Of a DNA stretch of 64,000 bases, positions 13,755 to 24,940 are shown piece by piece. Location: contig OZ029917.1 of NCBI GenBank assembly GCA_964023275.1, positions 25,176,505 to 25,240,504 on the forward strand, in the 5' to 3' direction. This DNA comes from Norana najaformis. Lineage: Eukaryota; Annelida; Clitellata; Crassiclitellata; Hormogastridae. Below the pieces are notes generated by a model, which searched no databases, had not been told where the DNA came from, and saw only the letters and a program-made list of their open reading frames with translations. Within the stretch, counting starts at the first letter, position 1; each line of letters starts with the position of its first letter. The translations under genes were made by a program, and so were the position numbers.

Positions 13755-14300
13755 AAATTGTCAATCGATCGGGCTTCGAACCGCAGACTCTTTCGATTTG
13801 TTGCATAGTATACATCAATCGCCGACATTAAATTATCTGCAGAAATCTACAGATCGCTATCATCAGCAATAATCAACGACATTTGTAACTCAAACAATCA
13901 ATAGAGTACACGGCAACCTATCCACAGAATCGTTTCCCCATCACTTTTCTATGCTTTTGCGACCGCGTTATAGGCTTTTCCCGCCAAATGTAGACATGTC
14001 TTTGAGTCACTGCCAACGTCAGTCAATGCGAGCGAACGCCCACGTGAACGCCCGGCTGACGTTACATCAACTCCAGCACAAGCTTGATGCGTGGTAAATA
14101 GACTCATCCAGCAATCAGAGGCACGTGATCTGTGCGTCGCAACAAGACTTACCCAGTAATCGCAGGCACGGAATCGATGCGTGTCAGAGAATCGCACCCA
14201 GTAAACGAAGGCACGTGCGCAAACAAGTCATCAACCCGATGACTCATCGTTGTGACGTCATACAACATTCCGATACAGATGCGCGCTTAAAACTTGTCGA
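13755..14300 (+). repeat. Dispersed repeat A, copy 2, with a 45-bp tandem block
   Basis: It matches copy 1 at ATCAACGACATTTGTAACTC and TTTTGCGACCGCGTTATAGG. From 14108 to about 14232 three imperfect 45-bp units begin CCAG(C/T)AATC. The end (AACAAGTCATCAACCCGATG) recurs at 50190. Confidence 0.55.
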
Positions 14301-14862
14301 TTATTCATTGAAAAAATTACGTTCACACTTGCCAACCGTCTTTGTATTTACTTTTACTGGCTTGTGAGGATAGTACAGACGTCTTACTTAAGTCAACTTA
14401 CAGGCATTTCTTCGCTGTCAAGTATCCTCTCGTTTACTTGGCCACTGGATACTCGTTCTCACAAAATAGTTTAATCTGACTCTACCTGAAAGCGAGACTA
14501 GGTTTTATAATATGCATAAAGTGGACGTGCTTTAAAAATTTCTTGAAGAAGGAGGTTACGAGGTCTGTGAGCTTTGACACAGTAAACGTTTCTGGGAGAA
14601 AATGAAGGCCTGGTCAGCTGTAAGCGATAACAGTGATTGAGAAAACACAGAAGTTTTCGTGAAAGTTAATTGTAGCAAAAAGCGACAATCTTGAGACTGT
14701 AGATAGAAGAGCAAAGTTATATTCTTCTACTGTTAAACTACTAATTTTTCTTCAGCGATCTACTAAGAGCGTCAGAAACGATTATGGAATAAATGATGAT
14801 CCAATGGAGCGATAGACCTCCAGTAGTTGAACTTCAATTGATATTCCTCATTGAAAACCAAA

Positions 14863-14876
14863 ATAATATTAATAAC

Positions 14877-14915
<39 letters not shown>

Positions 14916-14916
14916 C
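14863..14916. repeat. (AAT)n microsatellite
   Basis: About 15 AAT units directly upstream of the retroelement C-terminal domain remnant. Confidence 0.9.
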
Positions 14917-14924
14917 TTCGTAAT

Positions 14925-15168
14925 GATGGAAAACGGCCAGATGGAGCAACACTGGTACCGTGGTCGTCTGGCAAATATCTTTCATCGGATGTGACAAATG
15001 TCCACACCTGTGCCACGTCATACATCCTTCTGACATCAACGTCACCAGGAGGCGCAGCCGAACAAGCTGCAATTTGTAAATGCGCAAGGTACTCAGATGT
15101 CCATCCATCACACAGCTTTGTTCCAATTGTATTTGAGACACTGGGACCAATCAACCGGACATGCCGTG
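14925..15168 (+). pseudogene. Retroelement C-terminal domain, 5' half (probably RLE type), cut by hAT
   Basis: The frame reads GKRPDGATLVPWSSGKYLS, then SDVTNVHT, SPGGAAEQAA and FETLGPINRT. This is the C-terminal domain seen in a family of invertebrate retroelement proteins; the RPD...DVT spacing suggests a restriction-like nuclease. The hAT insertion at 15169 cuts it. An (AAT)n run lies just upstream. Confidence 0.65.
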
Positions 15169-16901
15169 CAGTGGCGTCGATCCTATGGGTGCCCCTGGGG
15201 CCAGGGCCCCGGCAATATTTTGAGTCTGGGGGCCCGGCCATTACTTGGGCCCAGCAATATTTTAGCTGTAAAATCGGTACAAGGCAGCTCTGGACTGACA
15301 ATTTTAGTTGTCAGTCTTCACTTTAAGACGTGAGTAAACAATGCCAGTCCGTAATTTCCAATTGTACCTCTCTAGGTATTGCTGTCTATGCCTACCTTTG
15401 TTTAGGTAGACAAACGGACAGACAGAAACACAGATACATGAATATGTACTGCATCAGAACATATGTACTTTTAATGATAAGCAGGTCGAGCAAGCGGACT
15501 GAGTCACAGGCAGTCAGACATGCAGACTTTAATTGAGCTACACAGGTCGCCAGAGGGCACAGGTCTATAGCAAGATTTGACAGAACCCTGAAAAATTATT
15601 GGAATGCAGGTCAGACAACTCGCCCTGATCCATGGAGAACTAAATAATGGGGTCCATGCCTCACCTCACTGCCATCGCCATCTGGATGTCATCTTTGACC
15701 AGTCAGGCAGTACTAAGGGGTGTAAGCCCACCCGCTAAATTAGTTCCTTCAGTTACAAAACCATATACATGTACCTTATATACATATGGTTTTGTAAATA
15801 TGGGGTGGGTACATATATACCCATATTCGTATAGTCGCCCATTATAATTATAATCCCCAGTCAGTCTCTGCATCGCTAGCCGAAGAAAGCTCCCTCTGTT
15901 AAATATATGAATAGGGTCTATAGGATTTCGTTAATTTTGAACAAGTAAAATTTTAGAAACATTGCTTTTGAATTTGCTGAACGAAAATAGATAAATTTAC
16001 TATAAAACGGAAACGACTAGATGACAGTATTGATGGCGAAATTGCACTTGTGGAGGTAGGCTCATCAGATTTCAGCACTCTTTCAGCGTAGATGCAATGA
16101 AATGAAATTGAAAGCCAGTTACTTAGTTTTCCAAGGTTCAACTCCAGGTATAGAAAATTTTCATAAGTTGAGTCAACTATCCATCTTATTAGTGCCTTGC
16201 GTCGGCTAAAGAACTGGATGCGAAGTACGATGACGCAGGAACGGTTAAACGCTGTGTCTGTGCGACATTTTAACATAGACATTCTTGACAGATTGGACGT
16301 AATGACACTAGCGGCGCAGTTTGCTAAAAGAAGCACAGTCAGGGAGAACATTTTCGGCAATTTCAATGCTGAATAAATAATAACAATAATAAATAATAAT
16401 CTAAAAACTTCTTTAGCGCCACTGTAATAATGGCTCAAGGCGTCAGTCGATGGTCGCTGCTAGACAAAATCATTGTCCAAGCCAAATTCCATGGTGAGTC
16501 CGGGTCGAAAAGCCAAGGTGAAGTCAAGAAGGCACAGAGACAGCCTACTGAGGAAATGAGTTAATGAACAGGTGAGTTTTTAGTCGAGATCTGAAGGCCG
16601 AAAAAGAGTTTGCCGAGTTAAATATGTGCTCAGATTGCGCTGCTTTAGCATTACTGACATACTGTTCATAACTGTTGTGTGCGTTGACATTCCACTGTAA
16701 ATAGGCCTAATATTAGTGACATTTCTCATTTGTTGTCTATTACGATGTTAGGCTTTATGTCCGCCTGCATTAGGCCTACTTCATGAATCCTACCCCGATG
16801 TCAGGGGCTTTTTCCTGGAAACCAATAGGGGCTTCGCACCCAGACCTCCATAATAGGCCTGGGCCCCCCCCCCCAATGTTTATGACGGATCGACGCCTCT
16901 G
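15169..16901 (+). mobile_element. hAT DNA transposon with perfect 8-bp target duplication
   Basis: The ends are CAGTGGCGTCGATCC and, inverted, CAGAGGCGTCGATCC. Both flanks carry ATGCCGTG (15161-15168 and 16902-16909), an 8-bp duplication typical of hAT elements. A transposase C-terminal fragment is at 16191-16376. At 1.73 kb it is an internally deleted copy. It interrupts an older retroelement whose coding matches resume on the far side. An 11-C run sits 27 bp inside the right end. Confidence 0.88.
16191..16376 (+). pseudogene. hAT transposase C-terminal fragment (ZMYM1-like)
   Basis: A 61-codon stretch reads SALRRLKNWMRSTMTQERLN and ends FGNFNAE before TAA. The SLRRLKxWLRSTMxQERLN signature belongs to the hAT dimerisation region of TTF-zinc-finger/ZMYM1-type transposases. 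The upstream frame is broken. A longer antisense ORF over it (15953-16438, minus) is a shadow. Confidence 0.75.
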
Positions 16902-16909
16902 ATGCCGTG

Positions 16910-17144
16910 GATTTATTTCCGAATTGGGTGTAGCCCACTAACTGCTGTTTCTTGTGATCAACGATGGACAATCCATCTTTTAGCGCTTTTCAATTGCACA
17001 CAGCATAATAATGCTGTCGCTTTCAGGGGCACGTTTGCAGACCTCAAGACACCCGAGGACTGATGACGAATTGTTCGCTTTATAAACTGAATCTAATAAC
17101 AACAACACCAACAACAACAACAACAATAATAATAATAATAATAA

Positions 17145-17192
<48 letters not shown>

Positions 17193-17195
17193 CTA
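16910..17195 (+). pseudogene. Retroelement C-terminal domain, 3' half, with (AAC/AAT)n tail
   Basis: Beyond the hAT element, short matches to the end of the same protein resume (FISELG, then VAFRGTFADLKTPED-like text with frameshifts). An (AAC)n(AAT)n tract at about 17095-17193 follows and is probably the element's 3' tail. Confidence 0.55.
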
Positions 17196-17559
17196 TTGGG
17201 TCACGGTCCACAAATAAACGCCAAAAAGTGGCCTGAAACCATCAGCATCGCACGGGTAGTCTCTTCAAAGCTGGATAAAGGTAATATTTGCAGTTCGCAT
17301 CCTTTGCTCGAATGACCGTCCGATTTTAGCTGATTTATAGTCCTTGGAGGAACCACACAACAAGTATCCTCCACATATGGACACGTCTGAACCACTATAT
17401 CCTCCATCAAACTCACTTGCCCTTATACAACGGACGGCGATGATGCGTATGATTCGCTCTTTCCCAGCTGAGTTGCCTGGGGGGATCTGACTGAATACGA
17501 ACCCAACATTTACTTGATCGCGTAACCTTATGGAGTTTTGACAGCCCTTCTTAAAATCA

Positions 17560-18130
17560 CTCACCGCTTTAATAAGCATCTTGCTGGCGGGAAATTTCCA
17601 GAACAGAACAGCGTTACGCCGCTCTTACTTGTCATGAGAAAGAAATCGGGGATCTACGCTTTATTGCAATCGGCTACTCGTGGCGTCGTCTGGATTCCAA
17701 ATGCACAAATGCCTTTGATCTCATTCGGCTGTCCAACTACTTTGCTCCTCTGCAGTTTGGTGTTGGTGCTCTACGTGTCTGTTGGCGCACGCTGCACATA
17801 CTGCCAGGTCTTCTGGCACATGCTTCCTGGCAGATCTTCCATCAAAGTCAGTTCCGGTCAAACTGGATTTCACCAACGCACCTAACAGTCTCTTCCGAGC
17901 AATTTCTATGCACGCCCATGCTGTTACCTGGCCCACAGTACACTATCTAGTCTTTTTACTTTTCTCACAATCTGGCCTCCAACAAAGAGATCATCTTGGT
18001 CCTCTCCTATTCTGTCTCCCCACTCACCCTCTTTTGTCCAGCTTCCATTATCGTCTCTGCACAGGCTACCTAAATGATCTGACTTTAGGCAGGACTGTCA
18101 CCATGGTTGCCACTGGTGTCCAAATCATCA
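17560..18130 (+). pseudogene. Non-LTR reverse transcriptase fragment
   Basis: Frameshifted matches in order: SVPVKLDFTNAPNSL (the domain normally reads LKxDFxNAFNS), GLQQRDHLGPLLFCL (from GVQQGDPLGPLLFCL), HPLLSS, and TGYLNDLTLG (from YLDDxTLGG). The catalytic Asp pair is damaged to ND. This RT type accompanies the RPDG/DVT C-terminal domain of the neighbouring remnants, so it may be a second copy of that family. Confidence 0.65.
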
Positions 18131-19224
18131 TCGTCATCATGCCATATGGGCCTAACACAACTTCGCCAGTGCTTAGTCATACAAACATCAACAGAGAGGC
18201 ATGGCATGCATATGGGCCTAACAACAAGATTTACCTGCCAACACCTCGGACTCCTTCACTTCACCCCGGACTCCCTGGATGCCTTAACGACTAGATCAAC
18301 ATTCAAACATCCCAGTCTTAACTTTAGAAAATAGGCTGAGGTGTCGGTTTTAACACCTCGACAATCCCCAGTCCTTTATGCACAATTACCATTTAAGCGT
18401 ATGTCAAAATTTCAGCAGAATTTTTCAAAGACAAGAACTCTAAATTCGTTTGCGCCCCTTTACCCGCGGGAGCTTCTCACCTTTGAACCTACTGTGATTC
18501 TATATTATGAACTTGACCCTTTGGCCAAAATTTCGCAAATCCAACTTTCATTTGGAACATTAGTAAGTTTTTACGCGTATAATCCTGTTCTAAAACAGCA
18601 TAAAAACATAAACTGTTCATTAGCCACGTAATAGCTTTCAGCTCAGGTTTTTCAGGCCCAACTTGTCCCCCACCACACCAGTTCCGTACCCTACGCCACT
18701 GAGACTGCATTTATTTTGTCTGCTTCTCTCTTAGCTTTCGTCCATCCATCAATTTACTTTGTCATTGCTTATTTTAACTGCCATCAGTCTCTGCCATTGC
18801 TTTATGAACTTCCTCTTTGAACCACCTTCCAGCTTTGCATTTACTTATTCAGTTGCTTATTATAAATGCATCGTTGCATTCATCTGTCAGCTCTTTCTGT
18901 CCACTTCCGCCCACTGTTTGAATTTATTTGCTTTTTATAACTGAAATTCACCGTTAGGCCTACATTTACTTTATCAGCTACCTGTTTTAACTTCCGTTCA
19001 TCTTTGCATGTACTTATTTATTTGCTTATTGCTTTTGTCATCCATTTTGCATATAGGCCTACTGACTGAATTTATGTTATCACAGACTTCAAAATAAAAA
19101 TCTTTTTGTCGCGATGCTTTTTCTGACGGCCACCTTTGCTTACATACTTTCCGAACAGGTAGTCATCATAGAGTAAGACTGAGATTAATATCCTTGCCTG
19201 TCACGCAAGTATTCAGATACTTAC

Positions 19225-19320
19225 TGTCTGCTGATGATGGTGACGACGATCACAATAATAACGAAGACGATAATGATGACAACGACGAAAACGACGATGG
19301 CGATAATGACGATGAAGTCA
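19225..19320. repeat. Imperfect (GAY)n trinucleotide tract
   Basis: GAC/GAT/AAC/AAT codon-like triplets. The Asp/Asn-rich ORF over it is a composition artefact. Confidence 0.7.
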
Positions 19321-20859
19321 CTGGCGTTATCACCTGGTCGTTGTCTTCTTTGCAGGCACCTGCTTCTCCGCCTCCGATCGTCCGATTGATGGCTTTCGAT
19401 GGTGACCGAGAACAATAAGCAGGAAGAAGGAGACCAAGAGGAGGATGTATGCCATTTGCGTCAGCAGCTGCCGCCTTTAAGTCGACGCAAGGGTCGCCCA
19501 GTGATGCAGCGATAAAAGGCAGAAGGAAGGAAGCAGGGAGATCGTAAAGAGAACAGTTGGAGGAAGACGGACAGAGAGGAGATAGTTAAACGGCTGAAGA
19601 TAAGGATGGATACATCGTTGCAATGTAGGAGGCATGAATGCTTGCATACTGGTTTGGGGGAAGCTTGGAAGGCAAATGGGAATGAGCGATGAAGGAATAT
19701 ACGGAAACCTAAATCGATGAAAAGGAAGGCTTGGAGGTGGCGATGGAAGCAAACGCGGATGCAGAAAGGGAGGCCCTCGCAATGTTTAGGTGATCGAGAA
19801 CTGCCGAAGACGAGAAGCGGTCTGTCTAATTTAACAAGCTTGTAGAGCTATAAATTACTATGCAGATAATGTTATTTCCTTATAGACGAATTAAACATCA
19901 ATTATATAACTATTCCTTTTGCGCATATAAATTTACCTACATTTCCGAAACTATTAACAAAATTACTGGTGCCTTTTTCATGATACGCATTGGACCACGA
20001 AATATTCCACGAATACCTAGCTAAGAAGCACTGGATGTAATTGGATAACGCAGCTATATGTGTATTTTGCAAATAGTGACTTAAATTTCAAGTAGATACA
20101 CTGACTGCATATTTAGAGCATGCAACATATTAGAGAATTTTCGAAGATTTGTGCAGGCCTGGTGATGATGGATCTATGATAAGGTTTCTCTTCCTCATCA
20201 CATTATACAGTTTCATCGTCTATTTCGATTGTCATTCTGCATACGAATGTCTTTTCTAATACAGTGCCTGACTCAACGCGAGTTTGATTCTAGTTCATTA
20301 GAGTTACGTTACGGAGCGAGCGAGGTTAGCCTACGACAAACTTTAAATCTATTTCTACCCAGTAGTGTCAAGAAGACACTAGACATTATTCTGTCTATAT
20401 TTCAACTGCGTTTTATCTCTGAAGCGAACTCCCTCTCAGAGTTAACTTCGGTCATACTGTATATTTCCTGTCTACGGTTCTTTTGCTTGGAATTATGTTT
20501 TAGATTTTTATTGGTCAATATTTATAGAATTCCCCTGGATAGTCTGTTAGGTTGGACGCTTCCAATCTTCGTTATTCAGGTCTCCCTCTGTGTGTCTTTC
20601 TCCGTTTCCGTCCGCCTGATTGATCTCTCCGTGTCCGTTGTCTAGTCTTCGTTTTGATCTCACTCTGCATCTCTATATGTCTGTCTTTCTGTGTCTCTTT
20701 CTCTGGCTCTGCATTCGCTCTTGGGAGTGGATCATTTGTCAGTTAATTAAGATTCCATCTTCCTGTCTGAACGAAGCGATCAGTGAGACGCTGTACACTC
20801 TACGCAGCTCCGTTTGAAGCTACAATCGACACTTTCCAGATGTTGGCATCCAGTGATAT

Positions 20860-21050
20860 TTTACTTCTTTGATTAATTATACTTCTAGTTCTTATTCACT
20901 TCTGTTGAAGCGATTTTACTTCTTCTACTTCAAGTTCTTAAATAATGTTGTTTCTACTTCTAGTTCTAGTTCTTGAAAAAGTTTCTTCTACTGCTAGTTC
21001 TTAAATATTTCTGCTTCTACTTCTAGTTGTTGTTTTCACATATAATTGTA
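20860..21050. repeat. Degenerate CTTCTACTTCTAGTT repeat
   Basis: Variants of TTCTACTTCTAGTTCTT recur about six times with irregular spacing. Confidence 0.6.
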
Positions 21051-22139
21051 CTTTTCCATGTACTTAATAGGTTTTTCTCGCTCTTACCCTTAATGCTTTC
21101 ATTTTGCACAAGTTTTCTCAATGTAATGTATTATTTAAACTTTAATTCCAATCAAAAAAAGACTTCAAATACACGCAGCTTATTGAAACAGTCCATAACT
21201 TGTCACCAATCAATAATTTTAGAGTTCATTTTCAGAAAAACTCTCATTTCTAAAGATTACCTCATCCTATTTCTACGACCCGTTGACAAAATCCCAGCAG
21301 ATGGAGAAAATTTTGGGTAAATGGAGTTTCTACTGTGCCAGAATTCAAGTGAGTTCTGAGCTGTTCTCTGCTGCTTAATGTCCTGCAAATATTTATTAAG
21401 TTCCATACCAATGCTGCCATCTGGCTGTGATATGATAAAAATTCAATTTTGTCCATTTGGGGAGCTGAGAAACTAAAGCTTTTTTCAAATTATAGAACAC
21501 ATACCTAGAACTTTATATTTGAGTCGAGAAGTTCACAAATAATATATTTCCTATCATGGCACACTGGAAAACTCCCTCCAAAAAACAAGTCCAACAGGAC
21601 CCGCTCTCGATTTTGTCCTCAGCCGAAGTTAAATCCCACGTTATGATTTTTCGGTTTATGCTATCCATCAATATCTGACTCGATTTTGTCCTTGTGATTT
21701 CTTGTGGTGCTTTTCTTTTTTGTGAATTTGTGTTATTAGAAGAATCTTTCTTTTCACACTTTATATAATTTTTCACATGGTTACGCTGTAAATGAAGTTT
21801 CGAGTTCGTGAGTTTTTTCCTGAGATTAAAACTTCAAACTTGTCTCCGGTTTCATTATTTCCTACTAGACGTCGGCATTTTCTGTTTTTTTCCAATGTTT
21901 GGGTTGTAACTAAAGTATTCCCCACACAGCACACTCTCTTTTACGACCAGTGAGCATTCATGAGAAACTCATTTCAATGTGAAAGACATTATAGAAACTA
22001 ACGAAACTTTTAAACGTTTTTCTTAGGCACAAAAAAATGTTTCGAAATGTAGCGCTTTATCAAAATTTTATTATTTTAACAGAGGCAAGTGTAATCCTTC
22101 AGGAGACAAAAATTGTCCGCAGACTGTTAATGTCATCTG

Positions 22140-22565
22140 GAACGAATAAGTTTCATCCGGTTCTGGCAGAAAGACGATACGACGAAAAGCAGCGCAATAG
22201 AAACGCTGAATTATTAGTGAATGGCTTTGGAACTTTGATGACCAGTTTCCCTTCGTCCTCGGAAATGCGTCGCAAAGCCGTGATAAACGCTAGACGAGTA
22301 CTGCTAATGGGACCGAGCGTTTCAAAGGCAAGAGGAACAAAGGCGTGTTGCAAGGAGTGAGCAATATTTAACGTCTTTCTTAGCAGCTGCCAGCTCCGCA
22401 GCCGCGCCGGCCGTAACTGAAATTGCTGGCAAGTAAGAAGCAGCCAAGATGTCTATCATCGTGGCATTCCATATTTAAACTATGCCCGGAGCCCCAGGGA
22501 ATCAAAGTGAGCCCGTCAGGTCTCTTGTCCTTAGTTCGGCAGGAAATTACCAGGAAATCATGCAC
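22140..22565 (-). pseudogene. Second copy of the RLE-like retroelement C-terminal domain
   Basis: On the minus strand, KDKRPDGLTLIPWGSGHS at about 22530 and QHAFVPLAFETLGPIS at about 22310 are homologous to 14925-15160. A frameshift near 22400 separates the blocks. Confidence 0.6.
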
Positions 22566-22724
22566 GAGTGCGGCAGCGCAAAATCAGGTCGTTTAAAATG
22601 CGGTGTTGGACTGTTCGACTGAGGCCAAGGGACCAGGAAAGCCTTAGACGTTTGATTCTGATTTTGTACATCGTTCATTTATCCTTTATTGTCGGACTCT
22701 TGTGCGCGCCGACATTGGACATTG

Positions 22725-22800
22725 CAAAGCACCCTTGAAGTAGCTTGTTACTGATGATGCTGTATAAATTGTCGTGATTCCAATTACAATTACATATGAG
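22725..22800 (+). mobile_element. L2-like 3' terminal fragment
   Basis: GAAGTAGCTTGTTACTGATG, then ATGCTGTATAAATTGTC and the tail CCAATTACAATTACAT resemble the LINE 3' ends at 43370 and, inverted, 55020-55065. Confidence 0.5.
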
Positions 22801-23184
22801 CCACCACGTACTCATGTAAATGGCTCACATATTGCAAATCCAAGACGAAGATCAACAGCTATTTTAATGGCTTCATAGATAAATCTCAAGAGCTGTTACT
22901 GGATAAGCATGTAACCGGTCGCCAGCATGTGGAAGAGAGACCGCTTTCAAACGTGCTTGCTTGTAGGCGACACTGCGATTTTCAGCAACCCTTTCGAGAA
23001 GTGTTTTGTCCTAATGCCACTATGTTGTCAGAATGCGAAATCATGGATTCTGCTCACCGATGCTTTCACGTGGCATCATAATGTGCATCGGTGGAAGTAT
23101 GCACACCACTAAGCATGGAGGTAGAGATAGAGTGCCTGCAGCTGGAGCCGAAAGACGGGAAGTGCCAGCGATAACAAAAGACTT

Positions 23185-23263
23185 TGAGAGAGAGAGGGGA
23201 GGGAGAGAGAGAGGGAGGGAGGGAGGGACGGAGAGGGGTAGAGGGAGAGAGGAGAGAGAGTTA
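23185..23263. repeat. (GAGG/GA)n purine tract
   Basis: GAGA and GGAG repeats on the plus strand. Confidence 0.85.
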
Positions 23264-23731
23264 TAAAACCTGTAGGTAGGAAGGACCGAATGCAAGGAAA
23301 GCAGCGTAATGTGTGCAGACGCGTCGTTTAATAAGCTCATTTTGTAAGGAGGGATGCTAGAATGCATCGAATGTACCTTAAAAAGAAGAGGGCATGATGC
23401 TGTTGGCAACCATTAAACTGTGGATGTCTAAGAGTTTTTGTGTGGCCCGTCTCCTTGACGGGTAGTGCTGATGAAGAGGCAATTATTGGAGGCTTATGCT
23501 CCAGGGCACGGTTTAGATCTAGGGCCATGTAGATGGACTATGCCATCTTGATTATGTAACTGTCTGAGTGCCCGACAAGCACTGCAGGCACTCGTTGCCT
23601 TTTGTGAGGCTCGGGAAGAAGATGGTGGTTGATCAGAAGAAAACTCCATCTGATTCCTAGCTAACAAAAAGGCGTGTACGAAATAGATAGAAAACGTCGC
23701 GGAAGTCTAATGCGATACAAAGCATGTAAAG

Positions 23732-23777
23732 CTTTTATAGAGACCGTATGGCCTCGACCCTGCTGGTTTTCAATGTA
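23732..23777 (-). mobile_element. SINE copy, short 3' fragment
   Basis: It matches only the 3' segment GAGACCGTATGGCCTCGACC and CTGCTGGTTTTCAATG of the same SINE. Confidence 0.55.
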
Positions 23778-24235
23778 GAAGGTCATACGTGGGCGTGGCA
23801 GAGCTAAATTATCAGCGAACAGACGATTACATTTGTAGGAAATTTTTCAAAGTCTTGTGTAGGACAGACATGGAAAAAAGTTTCGACAGCCCTGGAGGGC
23901 TGGATTGCAACTGGAAACGATAACTAGATTCTTTTCAAATCTTCAGAAACTCTGATTAGAAAACCCCTCCCAGTTCTGTTACAAGAACACGAAAAGAAGG
24001 GAAACTGAACAGAACAAAGGGTAAACGAACAGCAGATATTTTGTGTATGCGCTCGAGGTGACAGAACTTTCTGTAATGAAATTATTCCTTATAAATTCGG
24101 CGCAGAGTACAAACCGATGACTTCCGCGAGCAAACAGGAATTAACTGCTTTGGATCACTCGGATGAGCCATTTAAGCCCACACTTGGCGCTCTTTCCTTC
24201 AACGAATCTGGTGTAATTCTTCAGATGCCTAGAGC

Positions 24236-24262
24236 TCTACTACTGCTGCTGCTGCTGCTACG

Positions 24263-24299
<37 letters not shown>

Positions 24300-24400
24300 C
24301 CACTATTAATACTAGTAGTACTACTACAACAACAACTATTATTATTATTAACTAATATTACTACTACAACTACTATTCTATTATTAACTACTATTATTTA
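24236..24400. repeat. (CTA/CTG)n and (TAT/TAC)n tract
   Basis: Trinucleotide repeats directly upstream of the LINE 3' end at 24.4 kb. The Leu-rich ORF through them is spurious. Confidence 0.9.
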
Positions 24401-24409
24401 CAATCGAGT

Positions 24410-24663
24410 CATTCCGTTCAACCCGCTCCTCTTCCGCCCCAACACTTCTCCCCACTTCCGTCACCTCATCCTTAAAATTTGGAAATCACTCCTTAACTCA
24501 AGGTGCTCGCCCCTTTGGAACAAACTCCCAAAATCGCGACAATTATCTGACCCATCCTATGAACTCACCAACATTTGGCCCGTTGCAATATCTGCGCAAG
24601 TCTTTCGCTTAAAACTGAAAACACTCTCCTGCGACAAATCCTATCCTGATTCTTCCTCTCTCC

Positions 24664-24750
<87 letters not shown>

Positions 24751-24940
24751 CTCCAATCCGAAACACCATCCACCGTAGCCATCTGTTTGATCCTTGGATC
24801 GTTACTTGCAGCTGAATTCGACCTTACCTGCCAATCGATTTGTTTTAATGAGCGCCTGTAAATAAGCTGGTTCCCACGACTTGGCGATTAGAAATCTGAT
24901 GTTTACGATTACGTTTACGATTACGAACTAAACCTAACAT
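24410..24940 (+). mobile_element. L2-like LINE 3' end interrupted by (CT)n
   Basis: The frame shows PLWNKLPKSRQLSDPSY and FRLKLKTLSCDKSYPDSSS, a LINE C-terminus. After the (CT)n tract, the 3' UTR block GAGCGCCTGTAAATAAGCTG and a TTACGATTACG tail follow. The same UTR is found inverted at 39.8 and 60.4 kb. Confidence 0.6.
24668..24749. repeat. (CT)n microsatellite
   Basis: About 40 uninterrupted CT units expanded within the LINE remnant. Confidence 0.95.

Larger units (their letters stand above)
18131..22139. other. Intergenic, repeat scraps only
   Basis: CAGTGGCGTAG, a hAT-like terminus, lies inverted at 18691-18701 without a partner. Apart from the tracts at 19.2 and 20.9 kb nothing is recognised. 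Confidence 0.45.

Noticed and set aside
15953..16438. 161-residue minus ORF
   Set aside because: Antisense shadow of the hAT transposase fragment on the plus strand.
17265..17579. 104-residue minus ORF
   Set aside because: No recognisable motif, and it lies between retroelement remnants.
24117..24815. 232-residue ORF rich in Leu and Ser
   Set aside because: Runs through (CTA)n and (CT)n tracts; only the middle part is LINE-derived.
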